DNA of 17,173 bases from positions 1-17,173 of the forward strand of contig CABQHZ010000034.1 of the NCBI GenBank assembly GCA_902464175.1. Reading direction: 5' to 3'. This DNA is from an uncultured Collinsella sp. Lineage in GTDB: Bacteria > Actinomycetota > Coriobacteriia > Coriobacteriales > Coriobacteriaceae. This document shows, in pieces, positions 1-7,486 of the stretch (positions are counted from its first letter, which is position 1; every line of letters begins with the position of its first letter). A program made the position numbers and the translations under genes. Below the pieces are notes generated by a model. The model was given only the letters and a program-made list of their open reading frames with translations. It was not told the origin of the DNA and ran no database searches.

Positions 1-2446
1 TCATAAGCTCGCACCAAGCCAGGTCAAAGCGGTACTGCATGTACGCCTGAAGCTCGGCCTCGTCGTGGAAACGTTTGTCGTCGATCAGATGCTCGTTATA
101 GCGCGCGACATCCGCCGGCCAATCGTGGCGCGACTCGCCTTCAAAGTACTTCTTAACGGCAATGTAGACGCAGTACTTCTCGAGCCAATCGGCATTGCGA
201 TGTTTAAACGCGGTGTAGAGCGGGTCGGCATCCTCGCCACCGCGGGACTTCCATGTGGCAAAATCGGCAGCAAGCTCCTCATGGCTCTCGGGAAGCAGGT
301 CAATGTTGCCCGCAAAGGCCGAAGGACCAGCGTAGGGGGAGCGGAAGAAGTCAGTGGGGTTGACGGGCAGAACCTGCCAATAGCGCATGCCCATAGCGGC
401 CAGATGGTCGATAAAGCGACGCGTGGGCGCGCCGATCGTGCCGGGCTTGCCGTCGTCGGTCGGCACCGAGGTGATATGGCACACGACGCCCGCGCCGTGA
501 TCGAGCGGCTCCTGCAGGCGCTGCTCGGCGTGGTGATAGATAATCGACGAACCCAGCGGGTACAGATCGAGCGTGACCGTACCGTTGTGGATCACGTACT
601 CGTGGCCACTAATGACGTCGCTTGCACATTCGCCGAGCGCCGGAATCGTCACGCGGTGCGAATTGCGCAGGCTGCGGTTGATGATAACGGTCGCGGACTC
701 GCCGTCCTTGCCCGTGCGGTTGTAGGCCAGCACCTCGTCATTGAGTGCGAATGCCTTGATCTCGCCGTCGGTCATAAACGGCAGTGCGCGGCGCACGGCC
801 GAGGCGTTCTTGACGATCGCGAGCGTGTCGAAGTCGTGCAGGTCTTCCTTGGTCGGCAGGGTGCGACGGTTGCCCGGGTCGGTAAGGCCCTCCAGGCCGT
901 ACTCGTCGCCATAGTAGATCGAAGGCACGCCGGGGAAGGTCATCTGCATGAGCGTCGCGAGCCAAAAGCGGCTCTTGGCCAGGCCCATCGCGCCTTCGTC
1001 CAGACGCCATTTGCTGCGCTCGCACTCGGGCAGCTGCGACTCGTCGGGGCCGCCGCCAAGAACCGAAATAATGCGCGGACGGTCGTGGCTCGAGAGCAGA
1101 TTGAGCGCGCAGGACAATGCCTCGCTCGGGTAGTTCTCACGCAGGGTCTCGATATCCTCGGCCGCCTGGTAGGCATTCTTGTAGCCCATCAAAAAGCCGA
1201 TGACCATGTCGCGGAAGGGATAGTCCATAGCAGAATCGAGCTCGGAGCCCTGCAGGTAGCGGCGCAAATGGCCGTAACTGACCTTGTTGGAGGCGTCTTC
1301 CCAAACTTCGCCGAGCAGCAGTGCGTCAGGCTTTTCGGCAAGTACTGCCTTCTTGATCTCGGCCAGGAAGTCGTCAGAAAGCTCGTCGGCCACATCCAGA
1401 CGCCAGCCGTGAGCACCGGCGCGCAGCCACTTGCGGATGATGCCGTCCTTGCTCAGAATTCTGTCGCGCACCAGCTCGGAATTCTCGTTGATGGCGGGCA
1501 TATTGTCCACGCCCCACCAGCAGTCGTACGAGCCGTCCTCGTGGAAGGTAAACGCATCGCGCCACGGCGAATCCTCGCTCTGCCAGGCGCCCACACCGGG
1601 GTAGTTTCCATAGCGGTTAAAGTAGATTGAGTCGTCGCCCGTGTGGTTGAAGACACCGTCCAGAATGATGGAAATGCCGAGCTTCTCGGCCGCCTGGCAC
1701 AGTTCGGTAAAGTCCTGTTCGGTGCCCAGAATCGGATCGATCTTGGTGTAGTCAGCCGTGTCGTAGCGATGGTTGCTCGCGGCCTCAAAAATGGGGTTGA
1801 GGTAGATGGCCGTAAAGCCCAGCTCGGCAATGCGGGGCAGGTCTTCCTGAATACCCTTGAGCGATCCTCCGTAGAAGTCCCAGGTCTTAATGGAGCCGTC
1901 CTCGGCACGCTCGTACACGGGCGGCTCGTTCCAGTCCTCGACCATGCGGCGCTGAATGCCCTTACGCGGTTTATCGACCTCAGCCAGCGTGCGCTCGCGC
2001 CAGTGCTCGTCGCGGGCGTAGCGATCGGGGAAGATCTGATAGACCATGCCGCGCTCGTACCAAGTGGGACGGTTCTCGCGGTGCTTATAGACGGTAACCT
2101 GGAAGGACGGAACCTCGGCGTAGTCGTAGGTTACGCCCTCGCCGCCGGTGCGACCCTGCGGTGCGCCCAAGCGGACCTCGGGCTGGCCCTCGATATTGCA
2201 TATAAAGCTGTACCAGATTAGACAGGGCTCAGTGCACTCAAGCTCTACGGAAAATATGCCGTCGCCTTCGTGCGTCATGGGATACCGAGACTCGCCGATC
2301 TCATCGACCCAGGTACGCAGCGTAAGCGTTGCTTGGTTGGGATCGGCATCCTCCAGAATCACGGAGAGCGAAAGGGTAGTTCCTGTGGTCACAGCGCCAA
2401 ACGGAGTGCGAAACTGCGGTAGGCGGCTGTTGTGTATCAATCTCAT
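1..2446 (-). CDS. GH13 alpha-glucanase / GH77 4-alpha-glucanotransferase fusion (partial)
   Basis: An open frame starts at ATG 2446 and runs off the left edge, leaving 815 residues visible. Residues 1-130 resemble an N-terminal beta-sandwich (CBM34-like). Residues about 130-560 form a GH13 barrel: DGVFNHTG, nucleophile D351 in GWRLDVADE, acid/base E380 in LLGEVWED, and D455 in SSHDRPR. A beta domain follows. From about residue 655 a second enzyme begins, with HITSVP, then YWQVLPVNPTDFFRSPYAG and SAFAGNIDLL, which are typical of MalQ (GH77) N-termini. No signal peptide is seen, so action in the cytoplasm on maltodextrins or glycogen-derived chains is inferred. The frame is continuous across the junction. 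The ribosome-binding site is weak, and no better in-frame start exists before an upstream stop. The gene has its own candidate promoter downstream of the glg operon terminator. The family assignments are secure; the substrate preference is inferred. Confidence 0.9.
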   Translation of the reverse strand, partial: MRLIHNSRLPQFRTPFGAVTTGTTLSLSVILEDADPNQATLTLRTWVDEIGESRYPMTHEGDGIFSVELECTEPCLIWYSFICNIEGQPEVRLGAPQGRTGGEGVTYDYAEVPSFQVTVYKHRENRPTWYERGMVYQIFPDRYARDEHWRERTLAEVDKPRKGIQRRMVEDWNEPPVYERAEDGSIKTWDFYGGSLKGIQEDLPRIAELGFTAIYLNPIFEAASNHRYDTADYTKIDPILGTEQDFTELCQAAEKLGISIILDGVFNHTGDDSIYFNRYGNYPGVGAWQSEDSPWRDAFTFHEDGSYDCWWGVDNMPAINENSELVRDRILSKDGIIRKWLRAGAHGWRLDVADELSDDFLAEIKKAVLAEKPDALLLGEVWEDASNKVSYGHLRRYLQGSELDSAMDYPFRDMVIGFLMGYKNAYQAAEDIETLRENYPSEALSCALNLLSSHDRPRIISVLGGGPDESQLPECERSKWRLDEGAMGLAKSRFWLATLMQMTFPGVPSIYYGDEYGLEGLTDPGNRRTLPTKEDLHDFDTLAIVKNASAVRRALPFMTDGEIKAFALNDEVLAYNRTGKDGESATVIINRSLRNSHRVTIPALGECASDVISGHEYVIHNGTVTLDLYPLGSSIIYHHAEQRLQEPLDHGAGVVCHITSVPTDDGKPGTIGAPTRRFIDHLAAMGMRYWQVLPVNPTDFFRSPYAGPSAFAGNIDLLPESHEELAADFATWKSRGGEDADPLYTAFKHRNADWLEKYCVYIAVKKYFEGESRHDWPADVARYNEHLIDDKRFHDEAELQAYMQYRFDLAWCELM

Positions 2447-2507
2447 AGTACGGTCCAGTTCTATACAATCATGGCCAACAGGTCATGGGCTTAACGCACA
2501 CTGCATA

Positions 2508-2536
2508 AGTATATCGTTGTACTTTAGTTGCCTAAA
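2508..2536 (-). promoter_or_regulatory. Candidate promoter of the GH13-GH77 gene
   Basis: On the minus strand a good -10 (TATACT, 2513-2508) lies 17 bp from a weak -35 (TTTAGG, 2536-2531), about 60 nt upstream of the ATG. The weak -35 and the operator-like palindrome just upstream suggest regulated expression. This is inference from motif match only. Confidence 0.4.
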
Positions 2537-2537
2537 C

Positions 2538-2568
2538 CACAGCCGTTCACTATCGGCGAACGGTTGTG
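2538..2568. repeat. 11-bp inverted repeat upstream of the GH13-GH77 promoter
   Basis: CACAGCCGTTC (2538-2548) and GAACGGTTGTG (2558-2568) pair with one G-U wobble around a 9-nt loop. The element abuts the -35 of the GH13-GH77 promoter and lies next to the 2570-2587 palindrome. It could be a second terminator hairpin after glgA, or a protein-binding dyad. No U-tract follows on either strand. Confidence 0.55.
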
Positions 2569-2569
2569 C

Positions 2570-2587
2570 TAGAAAATCGTTTTACCA
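2570..2587. promoter_or_regulatory. LacI-type operator candidate (GH13-GH77 gene)
   Basis: This is an 18-bp imperfect palindrome with a central CG. One half reads CGTTTTACCA, the reverse complement of TGGTAAAACG. The same half-site occurs in the glgB/HAD control region at 12567-12576, with related copies at 12510-12518 and 12527-12535. A central CG flanked by A-runs and T-runs is typical of LacI-family operators. No regulator gene is present in the window. Confidence 0.45.
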
Positions 2588-2597
2588 AATCAATAGA

Positions 2598-2632
2598 ACA
2601 AGAGGGCGTCGCGGTTAACGACACCCTCTTGT
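2598..2632 (-). terminator. Terminator hairpin after glgA
   Basis: ACAAGAGGG...CCCTCTTGT forms a 14-bp stem with one mismatch and a 7-nt loop. It starts about 30 nt after the glgA stop, where the glg operon should end. The following minus-strand sequence is only moderately T-rich, so termination may be inefficient or assisted by the next hairpin (2538-2568). Confidence 0.6.
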
Positions 2633-2663
2633 TTATTAAGGATTGGATTTTGAATCGTCCGGA

Positions 2664-5009
2664 TTAGCGGCGCTTGCGGGTAGCCGTGGCCTTGCGGACG
2701 GAGGTCTTCTTGGACGGGGCCTTATCCTCGGCCGGAGTCTCCTTGGCGGGCTCGGGCTTTGCCTCAACCTTCGGAGCCTTGGTCTCTGCCTTAACCTCGG
2801 TAGCCTTCGGTGCCGGCTCGGGCTTTGCCTCGGGCTTGGCCTCTACCTTGGGCTCTGCCTTGGGGGCAGCGGCCTTGGTCGTGGTCTTTTTGGCCGTCGT
2901 CGTGGTGCGCTTGCGCGTGGTGGTCTTGGCGGCGGGCTTGGCCTCCACGGTTGCCTCGGCCTTGGGCTCGACGGGCGTCTCCTCGACCTTGGCAGCAGGC
3001 TTTGCTGCGGCTTTCGTCGTGGCGGTCTTGGTGGCCGTCGTCTTCGAAGCCGTAGTCTTCTTGGCAGTCGTAGCCTTAGCCGCGGTCGCCTTCTTGGCAG
3101 CGGTCTTTGCCGGAGCCTTGGCGGCGGGCTTGGCCTCGGTGGCAGGAGCCTCAGCCACGGTCTCGGGCTTTACCTCGGGAGCAGCCTCAGCCTCGACGGC
3201 CTTCTTGGCGGCAGCGGACGTGCGCTTGCGCGTGGTCGTAGCCTTGGCAGCGGTCGTCTTGGTGGCAGCGGCCTTGGTCGTCGTAGCCTTCTTGGCCGTC
3301 GTCTTGCGCGTCGTGGTCTTCTTGGCGGCAGGCTTCGCAGCCGGCTTGGTCTCGGATTCGGTAGCAGCCTCGGCCTTCACCTCAGGTTCAGCCTCAACCG
3401 GCTTCTCCTCAACCTTGGGCTCCTCAACAGCAACGGGCGCCTCAACAACCGGCTCGGCCACAAACTCGGGCTCAGCCTTGGCCTCCTCAACAGCAGCAGG
3501 CTCCTCAGCAACTGCAGCCTCAACCACAGCCGCTGGCCTCGCAATCTCCGGGTGCATAAAGAAGTACAGGTCCAGATACTTGTCGGCCGAGCGCGTCCAG
3601 CTAAAGTCCTGGCTCATGGCCTGCGTGACCAGCTGGTTCCAAGCGTCGCGGTTATCCCAGAACAGGCGCGCCGCGCGGAACACCGCGTCGCCCATCTCGT
3701 CACCGTTAAAGTTGCTAAACGAGAAACCCGTGCCCTCGCCGGTAAACTCGTTATACGGGATCACAGTGTCCTTCAGACCACCGGTCTCGCGCACGATGGG
3801 CAGGGTGCCGTAGCGCATGGCGATGATCTGCGACAGGCCGCAGGGCTCAAACTTCGATGGCATCAGGAACATGTCGGCGGCGGCGTACATGCGCTGCGAC
3901 AGCGCCGGGTCAAACTCGATGCGCGCGGCCATGGTGCCGGGGTACTTGTCCTGGAAGTAACGCAGGCCGTCCTCGTAGTCGCGGTCGCCGGTACCCAGCA
4001 CGGCCACCTGCACGCCGCCGGCCAGAATGCGGTCGAGCGCGTACATGACCAGGTCCATGCCCTTCTGACGCGTCAGGCGCGTGACCATCACCATGAGCGG
4101 ACGGTCGTCGCGAACCTCGAGCCCCAGTTCCTCCTGCAGCTTGGCCTTGCACACGGCCTTGCCGGAACGGTCGTCAACCGTGTAGTTGGCGGCAATGCGC
4201 TTGTCGGTCGCCGGGTCAAAGCCTGCCACATCAATGCCGTTGAGGATGCCCTGCAGCGCGTAGGAGCGCTCGCGCAGCACGCCGTCCAGGCCCTCGCCAA
4301 ACTCGGGCGTCTGGATCTCGTTGGCATAGGTCGGGCTTACCGTGGTGATGGCGTCGGCATAGCGCAGCGCGCCCAGCATATAGTTGACGCTGCAGGCGTC
4401 GCAGCGCAGCTGCGAGGCGGCCGCGGGAATATGCGCCACACCCAGGATGTCCTCCATCACGGTATCGCTAAACTGGCCCTGGAACGCCACGTTGTGGATC
4501 GAGAACACGGTCTTGACGCGGTCGTACAGCGGCAGGCCCTGGTAGAACTCGCGCAAGAACACGGGCGCCAGCGCCGTCTGCCAGTCGTTGCAGTGCAAGA
4601 TGTCGCACTCAAAACCGGCCGGCAGGTGCTGCAGGCTCTCGGTGATGGCCTTGGAGAAGAACGCAAAACGCTCACCATCGTCAAAGAAGCCGTACGGATA
4701 GTCGCGCGCAAAGTAGCGCTCGTTGTCGATGAACATATAGGTGACGCCGTCGTGCTCGAGCTTCTCGAGACCGCAGTACTCGTTGCGCCAGCCCAGGCTC
4801 ACGTAAAAGTCGGAGAAGTGCTCCATCTGCGCCTTGTACTCGTCCTTGATGGTGGCGTACTTGGGCACCATCACGATAACTTCGGCGCCGGCGCGCACAA
4901 GCGCCGCAGGCAGCGAGCCCGCCACGTCGCCCAGGCCACCGGTCTTAACAAACGGTGCGCATTCGGCCGAGGCAAACACGATCTGCATCTTTTTGCTGGA
5001 ATCTGCCAT
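2664..5009 (-). CDS. glgA: Glycogen synthase (GT5) with a long Lys/Ala/Thr/Glu-rich C-terminal tail
   Basis: Transfers glucose from ADP-glucose to the non-reducing ends of alpha-1,4-glucan. The GT5 core spans about residues 8-485, with KTGGLGDV at 22-29 (ADP-glucose binding), LHCNDW, HNVAFQG, and SKFEPCGLSQ with E388. The usual bacterial enzyme is about 480 residues. Here roughly 295 more follow, first Glu/Pro/Val-rich and then alternating acidic stretches with basic Lys/Thr/Ala runs, including repeated TTTRKRT, and ending TRKRR. The tail has no recognisable fold and is probably disordered. I chose ATG 5009 because GGGAG sits 7 nt upstream; ATG 5021 is in frame but has no ribosome-binding site. 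This is the last gene of the glg operon. The gap to glgD carries a 12-bp hairpin just before its ribosome-binding site. Confidence 0.95.
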   Translation of the reverse strand: MADSSKKMQIVFASAECAPFVKTGGLGDVAGSLPAALVRAGAEVIVMVPKYATIKDEYKAQMEHFSDFYVSLGWRNEYCGLEKLEHDGVTYMFIDNERYFARDYPYGFFDDGERFAFFSKAITESLQHLPAGFECDILHCNDWQTALAPVFLREFYQGLPLYDRVKTVFSIHNVAFQGQFSDTVMEDILGVAHIPAAASQLRCDACSVNYMLGALRYADAITTVSPTYANEIQTPEFGEGLDGVLRERSYALQGILNGIDVAGFDPATDKRIAANYTVDDRSGKAVCKAKLQEELGLEVRDDRPLMVMVTRLTRQKGMDLVMYALDRILAGGVQVAVLGTGDRDYEDGLRYFQDKYPGTMAARIEFDPALSQRMYAAADMFLMPSKFEPCGLSQIIAMRYGTLPIVRETGGLKDTVIPYNEFTGEGTGFSFSNFNGDEMGDAVFRAARLFWDNRDAWNQLVTQAMSQDFSWTRSADKYLDLYFFMHPEIARPAAVVEAAVAEEPAAVEEAKAEPEFVAEPVVEAPVAVEEPKVEEKPVEAEPEVKAEAATESETKPAAKPAAKKTTTRKTTAKKATTTKAAATKTTAAKATTTRKRTSAAAKKAVEAEAAPEVKPETVAEAPATEAKPAAKAPAKTAAKKATAAKATTAKKTTASKTTATKTATTKAAAKPAAKVEETPVEPKAEATVEAKPAAKTTTRKRTTTTAKKTTTKAAAPKAEPKVEAKPEAKPEPAPKATEVKAETKAPKVEAKPEPAKETPAEDKAPSKKTSVRKATATRKRR
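2667..3540 (-). repeat. Low-complexity repeat-rich 3' part of glgA
   Basis: This stretch encodes the Lys/Ala/Thr/Glu-rich tail. It is made of imperfect reiterations of short units such as AAAACC/ACGACC codon runs (KTTT, KKAT, TTTRK). Such repeats are prone to slippage, so tail length may vary between strains. The reading frame is intact throughout. Confidence 0.75.
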
Positions 5010-5032
5010 ATTGTCTCCCATGTTGCAATTCG

Positions 5033-5068
5033 AGAATAGCCGCCTGGCGCTAACCGGGCGGCTATTCT
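5033..5068 (-). other. 12-bp perfect hairpin between glgD and glgA
   Basis: AGAATAGCCGCC (5033-5044) and GGCGGCTATTCT (5057-5068) are perfect inverted repeats around a 12-nt loop. They lie 31 nt after the glgD stop and end about 10 nt before the glgA ribosome-binding site. No T-run follows on the transcribed strand. A role in mRNA processing, stability or partial termination is more likely than full termination. Confidence 0.7.
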
Positions 5069-5099
5069 ACATGTTACGAGCGATGTTGCGGTGCCAACG

Positions 5100-6227
5100 T
5101 TAACGTACGATGGTGGTGTCGGAAGTTAACGGAGCCTTGCCCAGCACCAGGATGTTCTCGGGCGTGCCGCGAAGCTCGGTGTTGGTGGGAACCACGTTGT
5201 TCTTGTCCAGAATGGCATTCTCAACTCGAGCGCCGCTCTTGATGATGCAGCTCTGATTGATGATCGAGTTAGTCACCGATGCGCCCTCCTCGACCACGAC
5301 GCCGCGCGACAGGATCGAATTGCGCACGGTGCCCTTAATGATGCAGCCGGCCGAGATGATCGAGTTGCACGCGTGGCTGCCGGTCGCATAGCGCGAAGGC
5401 GGAACGTCGTGAGCCTTGGTCAGGATCGGGCGCTCGGGATCGAAGAGCTGATCGGCCACGGTCTGGTCGAGCAGGTCCATGCTACGGCGATATAGCGACC
5501 TCTCGCTAAACACGCCCACGACCTCGCCCTTGTACTCGTAGCTGCACACGTCGATGTTGCCAAAGTCGCCCTGGAGCGCCTCGAGCAGGTCCAGATAGTC
5601 GGCGGCCTGGTAGTGGTCGATAATCTCGAGCAGCGTCTCGCGGTTGACGATGCAGCAGTCCATAGATGCGTTGTCGCCGTACACGACGCCGGCGCTCACG
5701 CCCGTCAGGCGGCCGTTCTCGTTAATCTCGAGCTTGGTCTCGTCATCGACGTTGCGCGTGGCCTTGCAGTACACCACGGTCATCTGGGCACCGGAGTTCT
5801 CGTGCGCCTCGATGATGGTGTTGAGGTCCATGTTAAAGATGATGTTGGTGCCCATCATCACAACGTAGGGCTTCTCCGAGCGCTGGAACAGCGTCTTGTT
5901 GGAGATGATGTCGCGCAGCAGGAAGCGCATGCCGCCCTTGGTGGTGCCATACGCGTTGCCGGGCACCATGAACAGGCCGCCCTTCTTACGGTCCAGGCCC
6001 CAGTCCTTGCCCGAGCCCACGTGGTCGATCAGCGAGCGGTAGTTACCCGGCATGACGACGCCGACAGTCTTAATGCCGGCATTCATCATGTTGGACAGCG
6101 GGAAGTCGATCAGGCGGTAGCGGCCCAAAAACGGAACGGATGCGATGGGGCGGTCCTTGAGCAGCACGCTGCCGTAGGTCGAAGAGTAGTTAGCGGTGAT
6201 ATAACCGATGGCCTTGCGATTGATCAT
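5100..6227 (-). CDS. glgD: GlgD, ADP-glucose pyrophosphorylase regulatory subunit
   Basis: This is a GlgC paralogue that pairs with GlgC in organisms carrying both genes, modulating ADP-glucose synthesis. It has 375 residues from ATG 6227. The N-terminal nucleotidyltransferase-like domain keeps PFLGRYRLIDFPLSN and VGSGKDWGLDRKKGG, but the catalytic GGxGxRL loop of GlgC is replaced by ITANYSSTYGS, so it is probably non-catalytic or weakly active. The C-terminal part is a left-handed beta-helix with hexapeptide repeats (residues about 270-350). ATG 6227 was chosen because AAGGGGG lies 9 nt upstream, overlapping the end of glgC; ATG 6266 would make a longer form overlapping glgC. The glgC stop is 4 nt upstream, so translational coupling is likely. 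Confidence 0.93.
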   Translation of the reverse strand: MINRKAIGYITANYSSTYGSVLLKDRPIASVPFLGRYRLIDFPLSNMMNAGIKTVGVVMPGNYRSLIDHVGSGKDWGLDRKKGGLFMVPGNAYGTTKGGMRFLLRDIISNKTLFQRSEKPYVVMMGTNIIFNMDLNTIIEAHENSGAQMTVVYCKATRNVDDETKLEINENGRLTGVSAGVVYGDNASMDCCIVNRETLLEIIDHYQAADYLDLLEALQGDFGNIDVCSYEYKGEVVGVFSERSLYRRSMDLLDQTVADQLFDPERPILTKAHDVPPSRYATGSHACNSIISAGCIIKGTVRNSILSRGVVVEEGASVTNSIINQSCIIKSGARVENAILDKNNVVPTNTELRGTPENILVLGKAPLTSDTTIVR

Positions 6228-6231
6228 CGGA

Positions 6232-7380
6232 TCATTCCCCCTTCCCGATAACGACGTCATTTCCAACGACGGCCGTATCCTTGGTGGTATCGACAGAGCC
6301 GAGCTTCACGCCCTCTTCGACCGTGGAGTTCTCGCCCAAAATAGCGCGGCAGATGTGCGCGCCGCTCTTAACGTGCGCACCCGGCAGCAGCACGGAGTCC
6401 TCGACCACGGCGCGCTCCTCGATGATGACATCGGTCGAAAGGATCGAGTGGCGAGCGGTGCCGTAGATCTTGCAGCCGTTGGAGACCAGGCAGTCGTCCA
6501 GGCGGCCGTCAGGGCCAATGTAGTGCGGCGGACGCGTGGTGATGTTGGACATGATGGGGAAGTTCTTGTCGAACAGATCGAACTCGGGGTTGTTACCCAG
6601 CAGGTCCATCGAGGTCTCATGGAAGCTGGCGATGGTGCCAACATCCTTCCAGAAGCCGTGGAACTCGTAGCTGTACAGGCGCTTGTTCTCGCCGAGCAGC
6701 TTGGGGATGATGTCCTTGCCAAAGTCGTGGCTCGAGCGCTGGTCCAGAGCGTCCTCCTCGAGCGCCTCGATCAGCACGTCGGCCGAGAAGATGTAGATGC
6801 CCATGGAAGCGAGGTTCGAATCGGGCTTCTCGGGCTTCTCGGTGAACTTGGTGATGCGGCCGTCCTCGGGGTCGGTGGTCAGTATGCCAAAGCGGCTGGC
6901 CTCCTCCCACGGCACGGGCATAACGCTCACCGTAAGATCGGCGTTGTTCTCAATGTGCGTCTTGAGCATCTTGCGGTAGTCCATGCGATACAGGTGGTCG
7001 CCCGAAAGAATCAGGACGTACTTGGGGTCGTTGGCCTTGATGTAGTCGAGGTTCTGCGTAATGGCGTCGGCCGTGCCCGCATACCAGGCGCCGCCGGTCT
7101 GCGTCTCGTACGGCGGCAGGATCGACACGCCGCCGTCGCGGCTGTCCAGATCCCAGGCCTCGCCGGAGCCCACATAGGCATGCAGCAGGTAGGGGCGATA
7201 CTGCGTCAGAACGCCCACCGTGTCGATGCCCGAGTTGGAGCAGTTGGACAGCGAAAAGTCGATAATGCGGAACTTGCCACCAAAGCTAACCGCCGGCTTG
7301 GCGATCTTTTGGGTGAGTGCCCCCAATCGGCTGCCCTGTCCTCCTGCGAGGAGCATCGCGATGCATTCTTTCTTACTCAT
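6232..7380 (-). CDS. glgC: Glucose-1-phosphate adenylyltransferase (ADP-glucose pyrophosphorylase)
   Basis: Makes ADP-glucose and pyrophosphate from ATP and glucose-1-phosphate, the committed step of bacterial glycogen synthesis. It has 382 residues, a normal length. The nucleotide loop GGQGSRL is at residues 13-19, followed by KPAVSFGGKFRIIDFSLSN, WYAGTADA, LSGDHLYRMD (metal-binding Asp) and FTEKPEKP. The C-terminal beta-helix has hexapeptide-type repeats (about 285-375). ATG 7380 has a strong ribosome-binding site, AAGGAG, 7 nt upstream. It is followed after 4 nt by glgD, fitting a GlgC/GlgD heteromer. All expected catalytic motifs are present. Confidence 0.97.
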   Translation of the reverse strand: MSKKECIAMLLAGGQGSRLGALTQKIAKPAVSFGGKFRIIDFSLSNCSNSGIDTVGVLTQYRPYLLHAYVGSGEAWDLDSRDGGVSILPPYETQTGGAWYAGTADAITQNLDYIKANDPKYVLILSGDHLYRMDYRKMLKTHIENNADLTVSVMPVPWEEASRFGILTTDPEDGRITKFTEKPEKPDSNLASMGIYIFSADVLIEALEEDALDQRSSHDFGKDIIPKLLGENKRLYSYEFHGFWKDVGTIASFHETSMDLLGNNPEFDLFDKNFPIMSNITTRPPHYIGPDGRLDDCLVSNGCKIYGTARHSILSTDVIIEERAVVEDSVLLPGAHVKSGAHICRAILGENSTVEEGVKLGSVDTTKDTAVVGNDVVIGKGE

Positions 7381-7420
7381 CGATTTCTCCTTCTGTCATC
7401 GATGTTTCTAAACCCATTAG

Positions 7421-7451
7421 CGACGGGCGCGGCGCCAGGTCGCGCCCGTCG
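7421..7451 (-). other. 11-bp GC-rich hairpin between glgP and glgC
   Basis: CGACGGGCGCG (7421-7431) and CGCGCCCGTCG (7441-7451) form a perfect 11-bp stem with a 9-nt loop in the 106-nt gap after the glgP stop. The transcribed strand continues CTAATGGG rather than a T-run. It may protect the upstream mRNA end or cause partial termination, tuning GlgP against GlgCDA. Confidence 0.65.
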
Positions 7452-7486
7452 AATAATGCCGTGCGGCAAAGGGAGCTCGCGCGCCT

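Noticed and set aside
2667..3540. Short repeats in the glgA tail as a CRISPR or tandem-repeat array
   Set aside because: The units are irregular codon-level repeats within an intact frame, with no constant repeat and spacer pattern.
2643..5039. A 798-codon plus-strand frame opposite glgA
   Set aside because: Its Leu/Gly/Arg-rich low-complexity protein is the antisense shadow of the glgA tail and core. The opposite strand has clear GT5 motifs.
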